The translations under genes and the position numbers were made by a program. The notes under the pieces are model-generated. The model was not told the DNA's origin. It searched no databases and was given only the letters and a program-made list of their open reading frames with translations. A DNA stretch of 64,000 nucleotides from JAJTCH01 sp040386195 (GTDB lineage Bacteria > Pseudomonadota > Alphaproteobacteria > Rickettsiales > UBA1997). The stretch is from contig JAZKFV010000003.1 of NCBI GenBank assembly GCA_040386195.1, positions 77,927 through 141,926 on the forward strand, written 5' to 3'. Of the stretch, positions 1 through 8,847 are shown one piece after another (the first letter of the stretch is position 1; each line of letters starts with the position of its first letter).

Positions 1-474
1 AGCGACGATTTGGAATTGTTAAAAGCGGTAAATATTTCTATGGACAAACTTGTCAAAAACCTATCACGCGCCGCCATCATTGAACAAAGCATCAAAAAAT
101 CGGCGTTAATTTTAGTGAAGAATTTACAAACAGATGGAGTTGAAATTGCCAATCAAATTGCTCCAGAACATTTAGAAATTATGACTAAAAAACCGGAAAC
201 AATATTAGCACAAATTAAAAATGCTGGCGCAGTTTTTTTAGGACAATATTCTCCTGAAGCAATTGGCGATTATATTGCCGGACCAAGCCACACTTTGCCG
301 ACAACCGGCACGGCAAAATTTTCCAGCGGGCTTTCAGTTTTTGATTTTTTAAAAAGAATGTCGGTAATTAATTGTTCCAAAATCGGCTTTGATAAATTAA
401 AAAATCAAGCAGCTTTACTTGCTCAAACTGAAGGCTTTAGCGCCCACAAACTCAGCATCACAATTCGTAAATAA
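1..474 (+). CDS. hisD: Histidinol dehydrogenase, C-terminal part (cut by window start)
   Basis: HisD catalyses the last two NAD-dependent oxidations of histidine synthesis (histidinol to histidine) in the cytosol. Only the last 157 codons are present; the frame is open from base 1, so the start lies outside the window. The catalytic Glu-His pair of the family appears in APEHLEI (codons at 166-171). It is followed by the conserved GAVFLGQYSPEAIGDY, GPSHTLPT and FSSGLSVFDF blocks. The stop is one base before bamD, so the two are probably co-transcribed. A histidine pathway gene argues against a strictly parasitic Rickettsia-like lifestyle. Identification is secure; the missing part cannot be judged. 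Confidence 0.95.
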   Translation, partial: SDDLELLKAVNISMDKLVKNLSRAAIIEQSIKKSALILVKNLQTDGVEIANQIAPEHLEIMTKKPETILAQIKNAGAVFLGQYSPEAIGDYIAGPSHTLPTTGTAKFSSGLSVFDFLKRMSVINCSKIGFDKLKNQAALLAQTEGFSAHKLSITIRK

Positions 475-475
475 T

Positions 476-1186
476 ATGAAAAAATATTTCCAAATCATTG
501 CTATTTTAATTTTAGCTGCAACCTGTTCTTGCGGCCACGACAAAGATAAACCCAGCGCCGAACTCAATTATAGCAAAGCCGTTAAAAAATTAAAAAAACA
601 AGATTATTCCGGTGCCGCCGAAGATTTTGAAAAAATTAGCGACGAATACCCTCTTTCTAAATGGGGAATTAAGGCTCAAACTATGGCAGGATACTGTTTT
701 TATAAGGAAGAAAAATTAGCTGATGTAATTAGAATTGCTGAAGAATTCATTCGCAACAACCCTTCCAATTCCGACGTTGCTTATATGCAATATTTAAAAT
801 CAATTGCGTACTATGATCAAATGAACGAGATCAGTAGAGCTCAAGACAACGCCAAATCTGCCTCTTATTCTTTTCGTGAATTAATCGCCCGATTTCCTGA
901 TTCTGAATACGCCGCAGATGCTCGTCAAAAATTAGTTTTGGTTGATGATCATATTGCCGGCGCCAAAATGGTGGTTGGCAGGTATCAATTAGAAAATGGC
1001 AACTATATTGGCGCGATTAAAAATTTCCAAGATGTTATCAATAATTATGCCCGCACTAATCAAACTCCTGAAGCCTATTTCAGACTTTTTGAAGCTCATC
1101 AAAAAATTGGGCTGACTAAGGTTGCAGAAAATTATCGCCAACAATTAAAACAAATTTATCCGGAAAATAAATGGATAAATAATTAA
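476..1186 (+). CDS. bamD: Outer-membrane assembly lipoprotein BamD (ComL)
   Basis: BamD is the essential lipoprotein of the BAM complex that folds beta-barrel proteins into the outer membrane. The 236-residue protein begins with a lipoprotein signal: two Lys, a hydrophobic run, then Cys17 and Cys19 as possible lipidation sites. The rest is TPR-type helices typical of the family, such as YSGAAEDFEKISDEYPLSKW and the SYSFRELIARFPDSEYAADA block around residue 150. The ATG at 476 was preferred over an upstream in-frame start at 419 because it gives a proper signal peptide and does not overlap hisD. Length matches the family. Confidence 0.92.
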   Translation: MKKYFQIIAILILAATCSCGHDKDKPSAELNYSKAVKKLKKQDYSGAAEDFEKISDEYPLSKWGIKAQTMAGYCFYKEEKLADVIRIAEEFIRNNPSNSDVAYMQYLKSIAYYDQMNEISRAQDNAKSASYSFRELIARFPDSEYAADARQKLVLVDDHIAGAKMVVGRYQLENGNYIGAIKNFQDVINNYARTNQTPEAYFRLFEAHQKIGLTKVAENYRQQLKQIYPENKWINN

Positions 1187-1207
1187 TCACCAAATTGCTA
1201 AACCCAT

Positions 1208-2482
1208 ATGTCTAACTTTATTAAAAAAGGTCAACCTCACATCTGGCTTCCTTATACACAAATGCAGATTGCGCCCGAGCAATTAGAAGTTGCATCAACA
1301 TCTGGTGTTAAAATTAAATTAAATGATGGCAAAGAATTAATTGATGGAATCAGCTCTTGGTGGTCAGTTGCTCATGGCTATAATCATCCTGATATTGTTG
1401 CGGCAATTTCCAAGCAAGCGCAAATTCTTCCTCATATTATGATGGCTGGTCTGGCTAATGAGGAAACTTATAAATTGGCTTACAATCTCGCTCAAATCAC
1501 ACCTGCCGGTTTAAATAAAGTTTTCTTTTCCGATTCTGGCTCTACCGCAGTTGAAGTGGCAATGAAGATGGCGGTGCAATTTTATATTAATCGTGATCAC
1601 AGCAAACTTAAAACCCGGCGCACCAAATTTATTTCCTTTCACAACAGCTATCATGGCGACACCGCTGGCGCAATGTCTTTGGCAGATACCAAACAAGGAA
1701 TGCATCGCAAATTCAGCACTTATTTGATGAAAAATTATAATATTAATTTGCCAGTTAATGATAAAGGTTTGCAACAATTTGATGATTTTTTAAGAAGAAA
1801 CCAATACACCACCGCCGGCATTATTATTGAGCCTTTAGTGCAATGTGCGGGCGGCATGAAATTTCATAGTCCGGAAATTTTGCGGGCAATTTATGATATT
1901 ACCAAAAAATATAATTTGCTTTTTATTGCCGATGAATGCGCCACTGGTTTTTATCGCACCGGCAAATATTTTGCCTGCAATCATGCTGATATAACTCCGG
2001 ATATGATGATTGTTGGCAAGGCTTTAACTGGTGGATTTATGACTTTAGCCGCAACAATTGTTAGTGATGAAATTTATAATCAATTTTTAAGTGATGATTT
2101 AAAATTTGCTTTAATGCATGGCCCAACTTTTATGGGCAATCCTCTTGCTTGCGCTGCTGCTAATGCTTCAATTGAGTTGTTTAAAAATAATCAGTACGAG
2201 AAAAAAGTTGCGCAGATTGCCAAAATTTTAAAAAGAGAATTAGAAAAATGTCGCTCTTTAGCAAAAGTAAAAGACATTAGAGTTCTAGGCGCAATTGGCG
2301 TTGTTGAAGTTAAAGGCTTCGATTGGCAAGATATTTTTAAACTTCGTAAAGATTTTATAAAAGAGGGAATTTGGTTAAGACCTTTTGGAGATGTGATTTA
2401 TGTAATGCCGCCTCTTGTGATCAAAGAGGCGGATTTGGTAAAGATTACCAATGCAATATTTAAGTTATTAAAAGCTAACTAG
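1208..2482 (+). CDS. bioA: Adenosylmethionine-8-amino-7-oxononanoate aminotransferase
   Basis: BioA is a PLP enzyme that transfers an amino group from S-adenosylmethionine to KAPA, giving DAPA in biotin synthesis. The 424-residue protein is full length. It shows WWSVAHGYNHP, the phosphate-binding FFSDSGSTAVE, the aspartate in IADECATGFYRTG, the Schiff-base lysine in GKALTGG (Lys271) and HGPTFMGNPLACAAA, all diagnostic of BioA rather than other class III aminotransferases. No other bio gene lies nearby, so the pathway would have to be scattered or partial. Its last 8 bases overlap the 3' end of the convergent prepilin-like gene. Confidence 0.95.
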   Translation: MSNFIKKGQPHIWLPYTQMQIAPEQLEVASTSGVKIKLNDGKELIDGISSWWSVAHGYNHPDIVAAISKQAQILPHIMMAGLANEETYKLAYNLAQITPAGLNKVFFSDSGSTAVEVAMKMAVQFYINRDHSKLKTRRTKFISFHNSYHGDTAGAMSLADTKQGMHRKFSTYLMKNYNINLPVNDKGLQQFDDFLRRNQYTTAGIIIEPLVQCAGGMKFHSPEILRAIYDITKKYNLLFIADECATGFYRTGKYFACNHADITPDMMIVGKALTGGFMTLAATIVSDEIYNQFLSDDLKFALMHGPTFMGNPLACAAANASIELFKNNQYEKKVAQIAKILKRELEKCRSLAKVKDIRVLGAIGVVEVKGFDWQDIFKLRKDFIKEGIWLRPFGDVIYVMPPLVIKEADLVKITNAIFKLLKAN

Positions 2483-3383
2483 AAATAGAAACTTTAATAC
2501 CATATTTTTTACTCAAATAATTTTGAATATCATTTCTTTCGTCAACTTTTAAAGCACGATTATAAATGATGATCTCAGCAATATCACCTTTGTAATAACT
2601 TGAAGTAGTAGCGATGTCAGCTCCTATCAGCCCAAGAGAGGTTGCAGTGATTACAGCTCCGGTTCCATTTGCTCCGTTACTACTACCACTAAGACCTTCA
2701 GTTCCATTAACAAACACTCTTCTGGTATTAGCAGATAAGTTGGAAGTGAAAGTTGATATTCTTGGAGAAGATGGTGCGTAAGCAGGAACGGCTGTGAACG
2801 AACCGCCATTACTATCTGAAATAGTAGTAGCGCCTGAATAGCCAAGAGAATTTGGAGTAGCAGCTATGCCACCCAAACTTAAAAAGCGACCAACAGTACC
2901 CGAGGTAGCAACTCTTCTTTGCTCAACTACAAAAATAGTATAATCTTTTTTGTTAAGAGCTGAAGAATTAAAAGCTAATGTTGTAGTGCTATTAGCCTCT
3001 CCAAATCTAACCGACGGAATATTATTTATACTAGATTCACGATAAGTTATTCCACCGGTAACTGTGGTGGCATTATTATTTTTAGCAGGAGAATTATCAT
3101 ACCAACTTGCACCGGTGGTAGCAGAAACAGTTAGGGTAGTTCCGTCAAAAGCGTTTGCAGGATTAAAGCTGCTGCTTAAAACTGGTTCATACCAAGCAAC
3201 TAAATCTGGAATAACAGCAGCCGGAGAGCTTGAGGTTAAAGATTTAGCCGAACCAATTCTAGCTTTAGTCATAATTGATCCACCTTTAGTAACACCAGCA
3301 ACCAAAATACCAATGACCAAAATTACAATTGAAAGCTCAATGAGTGAGAAGCCCATTCTCTTTTTACTATTTTGTTTTTTCAT
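2475..3383 (-). CDS. Prepilin-type protein with LamG-like (ConA-fold) domain
   Basis: The N-terminus is a type IV prepilin/pseudopilin signal: basic leader, Gly11, then Phe12 with Glu at mature position 5 (GFSLIEL) and a hydrophobic helix to about residue 33. After a short linker comes a LamG/concanavalin-A-like domain. It is recognisable by LVAWYEP near residue 60, SWYDNSPAKNNNAT, the DYTIFVVEQRR strand and the C-terminal GDIAEIIIYNRAL block followed by a helix. The protein (302 aa) is rich in Ser, Thr and Asn, as expected for a surface protein. No pilus assembly gene is nearby. It may be a minor pilin-like adhesin or carbohydrate binder; the ligand is unknown. Confidence 0.75.
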   Translation of the reverse strand: MKKQNSKKRMGFSLIELSIVILVIGILVAGVTKGGSIMTKARIGSAKSLTSSSPAAVIPDLVAWYEPVLSSSFNPANAFDGTTLTVSATTGASWYDNSPAKNNNATTVTGGITYRESSINNIPSVRFGEANSTTTLAFNSSALNKKDYTIFVVEQRRVATSGTVGRFLSLGGIAATPNSLGYSGATTISDSNGGSFTAVPAYAPSSPRISTFTSNLSANTRRVFVNGTEGLSGSSNGANGTGAVITATSLGLIGADIATTSSYYKGDIAEIIIYNRALKVDERNDIQNYLSKKYGIKVSISS

Positions 3384-3510
3384 AGATTTAAAAAAGTTAT
3401 TAAGACAGACAGAACAAGGTCGGAAAGAACATCCGACCGGTATTTAATTTAAAGAAAAACGATTAGATAATTGCACAGTATATAAGTCAAGAGTTTTACA
3501 AATAAGTTAA

Positions 3511-3537
3511 TTGATTTATAAAAACTTCTAATATAGA
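3511..3537 (+). promoter_or_regulatory. Candidate promoter of tRNA-Leu
   Basis: TTGATT at 3511-3516 and TATAGA at 3532-3537 are separated by 15 bases. Transcription would start about 10 bases before the tRNA. The spacer is short and the match imperfect, so this is tentative. The promoter could also feed tig and tsaD downstream. Confidence 0.35.
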
Positions 3538-3554
3538 TTGCCCTGCTCGAATCA

Positions 3555-3639
3555 GCGGATGTGGCGAAATTGGCAGACGCACTAGACTTAGGATCTAGCG
3601 CCTCACGGCATGGGGGTTCAAGTCCCTCCATCCGCACCA
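3555..3639 (+). tRNA. tRNA-Leu (anticodon UAG), CCA encoded
   Basis: An 85-base class II tRNA. The acceptor arm GCGGATG pairs with CATCCGC before A-CCA (3636-3639). The anticodon stem CTAGA/TCTAG encloses loop CTTAGGA with anticodon TAG at 3589-3591, which reads CUN leucine codons. The long variable arm and GGTTCAAGTCC T-loop are typical of tRNA-Leu. The 3' CCA is genomically encoded. It lies 33 bases before tig and may be co-transcribed with it. Confidence 0.95.
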
Positions 3640-3672
3640 GAATTCTTATCAAAATTTTCAATCAAAAAACAA

Positions 3673-5001
3673 ATGTCAGAAGTACAAATTAAAAACACCC
3701 TTGATAAAAAGTTGAAAAAAACTTATCAAATTTTCGTTCCTTATTCTTTGATTGAAGCAAGAATTGATAAGGTTATTGAAGATGTTCGCAAAAATTATAA
3801 ATTGGACGGATTCAGAAAAGGACAAGTTCCAGCCAGTATCATCAAACAAAAATATGAAGCTTCAATAATGGCTGAAGAATCTGAAAAAATTATTAATGAA
3901 ACTTCTAAAAAAATTATTAATGACAATAATTTAAAGTTAGCTTTATCACCAAAAGTTGAAGTGAAAACTTTTGAACCGAAAAAAGATTTTGAATATTCCG
4001 TCACTATGGAAATCTTTCCAAGCGTTCCGGAAATTGAATTAAACAAAATTAAAATCGTTAAAAAAGAAGTTGAAATTGGCAAACCAGAAATTGCTGAATT
4101 TATCGGCAAAATCACCAAATATCACCGCAAGTGGGAAAAGCAATCTGAAGGTTATAAAGCTAAAAATGGTGACGCTGTAAATATTGATTATGTTGGCAAG
4201 ATTGACAAAGAAATTTTTGAAGGCGGCTCCGCAAAAGGACATCAATTAGAACTTGGCAGCAAAAGCTTCATTGATAATTTTGAAGAACAGCTAATTGGCA
4301 AAAAAGCTGGCGACGAATTGCGCGTTAAAGTTAAATTTCCAAAAGAATATCACAGCGCAAATTTTGCTGGCAAAGCCGCAGAATTTGAGGTTAAAATCAA
4401 CGAAGTTTTAACCGGCAAAGATCCAGAATTAAATGACGAATTTGTTAAAACTAATTTTGGTTTAGAAAATTTAGCTAAGTTAGAAGAAATTGCCAAACAG
4501 CAAGTTGAAGGCAATTATAAAGCGGCTTCAAGAAACTTTTTTAAAAAAGAATTATTCGATTTTTTGAATAAAAAATATGATTTTGATTTGCCAGAAGGTT
4601 TGGTTGAAGAACAATTTAAAAATGTTTGGGCGGAAGTTGAGGAAGAATTAAAAGAAAATCCAGACAAATTTAAAAACGATAAAGAACAAGAAAAAGCTAA
4701 AGAAGAAAAAAGAAAATTAGCCGAAAGAATGATTCGCAACGGCATTATTTTGTCAGATTTGAGCGAAAAAAATAAACTCACCGTAACCAATAACGACTTG
4801 ATTGCCGAAGTAAATAAAAAAGCCAGCCAATTTCCCGGACAAGAAAAAATGGTTGCTGAATATTACCAAAAAAATCCTGACGCAATTCAAAGCTTGCGCG
4901 GACAAATTTTGGAAGAAAAAGCCATTGATTTTATTTTAGAAAAAGCCGCAATTGAAATTAAAAAAATCTCGGTGAAAGATTTTGATAAAATTGAATCATA
5001 A
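3673..5001 (+). CDS. tig: Trigger factor (ribosome-associated chaperone)
   Basis: Trigger factor binds at the ribosomal exit tunnel and shields nascent chains. The 442-residue protein has the N-terminal ribosome-docking domain with the signature GFRKG (residues 46-50). The middle FKBP-like prolyl isomerase domain spans about 160-245 (NIDYVGKIDKEIFEGG, FAGKAAEFEVKINEV). The C-terminal helical chaperone arms are rich in Glu and Lys. The ATG at 3673 fits the family N-terminus; the longer in-frame reading from 3610 runs back into the tRNA and is rejected. The usual clpP-clpX neighbours are absent; tsaD begins at the next base. Confidence 0.95.
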   Translation: MSEVQIKNTLDKKLKKTYQIFVPYSLIEARIDKVIEDVRKNYKLDGFRKGQVPASIIKQKYEASIMAEESEKIINETSKKIINDNNLKLALSPKVEVKTFEPKKDFEYSVTMEIFPSVPEIELNKIKIVKKEVEIGKPEIAEFIGKITKYHRKWEKQSEGYKAKNGDAVNIDYVGKIDKEIFEGGSAKGHQLELGSKSFIDNFEEQLIGKKAGDELRVKVKFPKEYHSANFAGKAAEFEVKINEVLTGKDPELNDEFVKTNFGLENLAKLEEIAKQQVEGNYKAASRNFFKKELFDFLNKKYDFDLPEGLVEEQFKNVWAEVEEELKENPDKFKNDKEQEKAKEEKRKLAERMIRNGIILSDLSEKNKLTVTNNDLIAEVNKKASQFPGQEKMVAEYYQKNPDAIQSLRGQILEEKAIDFILEKAAIEIKKISVKDFDKIES

Positions 5002-6051
5002 ATGAAAATACTCGGCATCGAAACTAGTTGCGACGAAACTGCGGTTGCCATTGTTGATGATCAAAAAAATATCATTAGCAATTTAATTATTTCTCAAATT
5101 GATTTACATAAAGAATTTGGCGGTGTAGTTCCTGAGCTTGCCGCCCGAAGCCACGCCGACGTTCTGGACAGTCTTATTCAAAAATCCCTTCACGATTCTA
5201 ATTTACAATTTCAAGATTTAGACGCCATTGCCGTCACCGCTGGTCCGGGTTTGATTGGTGGCGTGATTGTTGGCTTAACAATGGCAAAAACTATTGCTTC
5301 AGTTTATCAAAAACCATTTTTAGCAGTTAATCATTTGGAAGCGCACGCACTAACAATTCGCCTCACCCACCAAATTTCATTCCCATATTTATTACTTTTA
5401 GTTTCCGGCGGACATTGCCAAATATTATTAGCGCTTGGGGTTGGCAAATATAAAAAACTTGGCGAAACTATTGATGACGCACTTGGCGAGGCTTTTGATA
5501 AAGTTGCACAAATGCTGGGTTTAGAATATCCGGGCGGGCCAAAAATTGAAGAATTAGCAAAAATTGGTGACGAAAATAAATATCAATTTTCTAAACCATT
5601 AATTGGAATTAAAGAACATAATTGCAATTTTTCTTTTTCTGGTTTGAAAACTGCCGTGCGCCGGTTAATTGAAAAACTCACTGAATCGCAATATGACCAT
5701 TTCTCTTCCGCCAGCAAATTAAGCCCGCAGCAGATTGCTGATATTTGCGCTTCATTTCAAAAAATTGTTGGTGAAATTTTGGTTGATAGGCTGAAAAATT
5801 CTTTAGATTCAATTGCAAAACTAGAAATAAAAATTGATAATTTGGTGATTGCTGGCGGGGTTGCCGCTAATCAATATTTATACCAAAAAATTTCTACTTT
5901 TGGACAAAAATATAATTTACAAACCCTCGCCCCACCAATCAAATTATGCACCGACAACGCTGCAATGATTGCCCAAGTTGGAGTTGAGAAAATGAAATTG
6001 GGATTGATAGATAGTTTAGATTTTAAGCCCCGAGCCAGATGGGAAATGTAA
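5002..6051 (+). CDS. tsaD: tRNA N6-threonylcarbamoyladenosine synthase subunit TsaD
   Basis: TsaD (Gcp/Kae1 family) transfers threonylcarbamoyl to A37 of ANN-decoding tRNAs with TsaB and TsaE. The 349-residue protein starts with the ASKHA phosphate loop GIETSCDETAVAIV, carries the metal-binding HLEAH motif (His111, His115), and shows GGGHC-like VSGGHCQILLA, FSFSGLKTAV and VAGGVAANQYL. Length and all motifs are normal. The ATG immediately follows the tig stop codon with no gap, implying translational coupling. Confidence 0.97.
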   Translation: MKILGIETSCDETAVAIVDDQKNIISNLIISQIDLHKEFGGVVPELAARSHADVLDSLIQKSLHDSNLQFQDLDAIAVTAGPGLIGGVIVGLTMAKTIASVYQKPFLAVNHLEAHALTIRLTHQISFPYLLLLVSGGHCQILLALGVGKYKKLGETIDDALGEAFDKVAQMLGLEYPGGPKIEELAKIGDENKYQFSKPLIGIKEHNCNFSFSGLKTAVRRLIEKLTESQYDHFSSASKLSPQQIADICASFQKIVGEILVDRLKNSLDSIAKLEIKIDNLVIAGGVAANQYLYQKISTFGQKYNLQTLAPPIKLCTDNAAMIAQVGVEKMKLGLIDSLDFKPRARWEM

Positions 6052-6076
6052 TTTATAAATTTATAATATTTTTGAT

Positions 6077-7279
6077 TTGAAAAATAATTTTCAAAATTAC
6101 ATTTTTATTTTAATCGCTTCATTATTTTTTGCCTCTCCCCTTAATGCTCAAGACCCAAATCAAGTCACCAACATTTCCACCCTCGACCAAAACAATCAAA
6201 CTGAATTAAAATTTGAATTAAAATCAGCACCAAAATATCGCGTTTTTACTATTGCCAATCCCGAACGTTTGGTGGTCGATTTTGATGAAGCGGTTTTGGT
6301 TGCCAATATTAATGATTTTTCTCATCCGCTTTTTTCATCAATGCGCCACAGCATCAATAATCAAGGGCAGTTGCGGATTGTTTTTGATTTAAAAAGTTCG
6401 GTAAAAATCAACAAATCAGCAATCATCAAAGCCGGAGAAAATAAAGGAGAAAATAAATATTATATCGCTATAAATTTATTGCCCGCAGATAAAAATTTAT
6501 ACAAAAAAGCTCCTTACCAACCAAAATCTGCGGATCAAATTGGTAAATTGATCGACAAAGAAACTGGCACAGTAAAATATGTTGTTAAAAAAACTCAAGC
6601 TTTGCCAACTATAATTATTGATGCCGGTCATGGCGGCAAAGATCCGGGAACGATTGGAAAATTTGCCAGAAGCAAGGAAAAATTTGTTACTTTAGGATAT
6701 GCCAGGGAATTAAAAAGACAGCTTGATCAAACTAAAAAATACAAAGTTTTTTTAACTCGTGATCAAGATTATTTCATTCCTTTAAATGGTCGAGTTGATA
6801 AAGCCAGAAAAGTTAAAGCCGATTTATTTATTTCGCTTCACGCCGATTCCAGCCCCGATGGCAGCACTTCTGGGCTTTCAATTTACAGCCTTTCGGAAAG
6901 ATCTTCCGATAAACAAGCTGAACTTTTAGCGCAAAAAGAAAATAAATCCGACATCATTGGTGGTGCTGATTTTTCTGATGCCAGCGGTGATATTTTAAAA
7001 ACCTTAATCAATCTTTCTCAACGCAGCACCATGAATGATTCAGCAAAATTTGCTGAAATTGTAATTAAATCAATTCGAGAAAATAATGTTGAAACTCTAC
7101 AAAAAACCCACCGCTTCGCCGGCTTTCGAGTTTTAACCGCGCCGGATGTTCCTTCGGTTTTAATTGAATTGGGTTATTTGTCGAATAAGGCTGAGGAGAA
7201 AAAATTGAATAGTCTGCAACATAAAAAAGAAGTTGCCGAAGCTTTGGTGGACGCGGTTGGAAAATATTTTGGTAATTAA
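6077..7279 (+). CDS. amiC: N-acetylmuramoyl-L-alanine amidase (AMIN + Amidase_3)
   Basis: A periplasmic zinc amidase that cuts the peptide from MurNAc and helps split daughter cells at division. The start is TTG at 6077; the next in-frame ATG would delete the signal peptide (hydrophobic core, cleavage after SPLNA). An AMIN domain (about 40-145) targets the septum or peptidoglycan. Amidase_3 follows from about 180, with zinc ligands His185 (DAGHGG), a Glu near residue 200, His255 (SLHAD) and the catalytic Glu in LIELGYLSN. It has no LysM repeats. The symbol amiC reflects domain architecture; AmiA/B-type naming is possible. Confidence 0.88.
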   Translation: MKNNFQNYIFILIASLFFASPLNAQDPNQVTNISTLDQNNQTELKFELKSAPKYRVFTIANPERLVVDFDEAVLVANINDFSHPLFSSMRHSINNQGQLRIVFDLKSSVKINKSAIIKAGENKGENKYYIAINLLPADKNLYKKAPYQPKSADQIGKLIDKETGTVKYVVKKTQALPTIIIDAGHGGKDPGTIGKFARSKEKFVTLGYARELKRQLDQTKKYKVFLTRDQDYFIPLNGRVDKARKVKADLFISLHADSSPDGSTSGLSIYSLSERSSDKQAELLAQKENKSDIIGGADFSDASGDILKTLINLSQRSTMNDSAKFAEIVIKSIRENNVETLQKTHRFAGFRVLTAPDVPSVLIELGYLSNKAEEKKLNSLQHKKEVAEALVDAVGKYFGN

Positions 7280-7288
7280 ACTATCAAT

Positions 7289-7383
7289 TGTCATCCTGAG
7301 CGTAGCGAAGGATCTCATGAGGCAAAATTCGGTCTTTGTTCACAGCGTGGATCACGAGATCCTTCGCTACGCTCAGGATGACA
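7289..7383. repeat. Dispersed palindromic element A, copy 1
   Basis: A 95-bp inverted repeat with ends TGTCATCCTGAGCG and CGCTCAGGATGACA, and arms extending through GTAGCGAAGGATCTC. The asymmetric core is in the opposite orientation to the copies at 10237 and 36723. It fills the space between the convergent amiC and gltX and could form a long RNA hairpin ending both transcripts. Its right end overlaps the last codons and stop of gltX. Confidence 0.9.
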
Positions 7384-8704
7384 CTCTTCTCAAAATCTCT
7401 TCCCGATCAATCAACATCAATAAATTCTTCAATTCTGGTCCATGTTCCTTGCCAGTTAGAGCCAAACGAATTGGCATAAATAATTCCTTACCTTTGCGAT
7501 CACTTTTTTGCTTGATGTTAGCCAGCCAATTTTGCCAACTATCAGGTTTGTTGGTATCTTCCGGCAAACACTCGGCGGCTAATTTTAAAAATTCTTGATC
7601 TTCAATTTTGTGATTGAATTTGAACAGCTTTTTACAAATTTCTACCCACTCTTTTATATCCGCTAAAAAATTTAAATTAGCTTGTAAATTTTGCCAGATA
7701 AATTCATCCACCCCTTCAATTTCAAGCTCTTTCAGCCTTTCTTGAGCAATTGAAAATGGCAGAATTTTCAGAAGTTTTTCATTAATAATATTCAGCTCAG
7801 TTAAATCATAATTAGTTGAAGATTTACTAAAATTTTTTAAATCAAAACCGGCGATTAAATGTTCAATATTGTCATAAATATTAATGCCTTTGGAAGTGCC
7901 AATTTGCGCGAGTAAATTAATAATCGACATTGGTTCAAAACCATTTTCTCTTAAGGATTTGACATCAAACCCGCCTTCCCTTTTCGAAATTTTCCCCTCC
8001 GAAGCTTTCACCAAAGCCAAATGCGAAAAGTGCGGAACTTTGCCGTTCAAGCCTTCAAAGATCTGAATTTGCACCGCAGTGTTGGTGATATGATCTTCGC
8101 CACGAATAATATCAGTGATGCCCAAATCAATATCATCAACCACTGAACAGAAAGTATAAGTTGGAACATTATTATCACGAATCAAAACCGGATCAGAAAA
8201 ACTGCGCCCTGGATAAGTAATTTTGCCTTTAATTTTATCTTCCCAAACCACAATTTTATCTTCCAATAAAAAGCGATAATAAGGTTTGATGCCTTGCTTT
8301 TGATAATTTTCTTTTTGCTCGGAAGTTAAGTTCAAAGCCGCGCGGTTGTAGATTGGCGGAATGCCTGAAGCAATTTGCGCTTTGCGTTGCAAATTTAATT
8401 CGGCATCACTTTCATAGCATTCATATAACCTGCCATTGGCTAATAATTTATTTTTCGCTTCTTCATAAATTTCCAAACGCTCTGATTGTTTGTAAAGATC
8501 AGAATATTCCAAACCCAGCCAAGCCATATCTTGCAAAATCATTTGCCGATACTCATCACGAGTGCGCTCCACATCAGTATCATCAAGCCGCAAAATAAAT
8601 TTTCCGCCAGTTTTTTTAGCATATAAAAAATTAATAATCGCAGCGCGAATATTGCCAACATGAAGAAAGCCAGTTGGAGATGGGGCGAAACGGCAAATAG
8701 TCAT
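7373..8704 (-). CDS. gltX: Glutamyl-tRNA synthetase
   Basis: A class Ic synthetase that charges tRNA-Glu (and in many alphaproteobacteria a second copy charges tRNA-Gln for GatCAB). The 443-residue protein has the HIGH-type motif HVGN at 15-18 after RFAPSPTGFL. The KMSKS-type loop KISKREGG lies near residue 240, and a helical anticodon-binding domain follows. The final codons VSS and the TGA stop are provided by the palindromic element at 7289-7383, so the C-terminus appears reshaped by a repeat. A heptamer hairpin sits directly upstream of the ATG. Whether this is GltX1 or GltX2 cannot be told here. Confidence 0.95.
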   Translation of the reverse strand: MTICRFAPSPTGFLHVGNIRAAIINFLYAKKTGGKFILRLDDTDVERTRDEYRQMILQDMAWLGLEYSDLYKQSERLEIYEEAKNKLLANGRLYECYESDAELNLQRKAQIASGIPPIYNRAALNLTSEQKENYQKQGIKPYYRFLLEDKIVVWEDKIKGKITYPGRSFSDPVLIRDNNVPTYTFCSVVDDIDLGITDIIRGEDHITNTAVQIQIFEGLNGKVPHFSHLALVKASEGKISKREGGFDVKSLRENGFEPMSIINLLAQIGTSKGINIYDNIEHLIAGFDLKNFSKSSTNYDLTELNIINEKLLKILPFSIAQERLKELEIEGVDEFIWQNLQANLNFLADIKEWVEICKKLFKFNHKIEDQEFLKLAAECLPEDTNKPDSWQNWLANIKQKSDRKGKELFMPIRLALTGKEHGPELKNLLMLIDREEILRRVSS

Positions 8705-8839
8705 AAATAATGATTAATGATTAGTGATTAATGGTTAATGATTAATGGTTAATGGTTAATGATGTAATAAAAATTTATAAAAAATAAATCGATCATTAAT
8801 AATTAATCATTAATCATTAACCATTAATAATTAATCATT
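8705..8839. repeat. Heptamer arrays forming a hairpin before gltX
   Basis: On the plus strand, tandem 7-base units of type TAATGAT/TAATGGT run from 8705 to about 8765, then an AT-rich loop, then complementary units of type CATTAAT/CATTAAC from about 8792 to 8839. The two arrays can pair. On the coding strand of gltX the CATTAAT array ends right at the ATG. The same unit in the same sense precedes infA. It occupies the whole gap between the RDD gene stop and the gltX start. Confidence 0.85.
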
Positions 8840-8847
8840 GCTTTAAA

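Noticed and set aside
3610..3672. Upstream in-frame extension of trigger factor from 3610
   Set aside because: It begins inside the tRNA-Leu gene and adds residues unlike any trigger factor; the ATG at 3673 gives the family start.
7233..7598. 121-codon open frame on the plus strand
   Set aside because: It is the shadow of amiC end, palindromic element A and gltX; the protein looks like translated repeat.
8705..8839. CRISPR-like array
   Set aside because: Units are 7 bases in tandem without spacers and arranged as a hairpin, so it is a short tandem repeat, not CRISPR.
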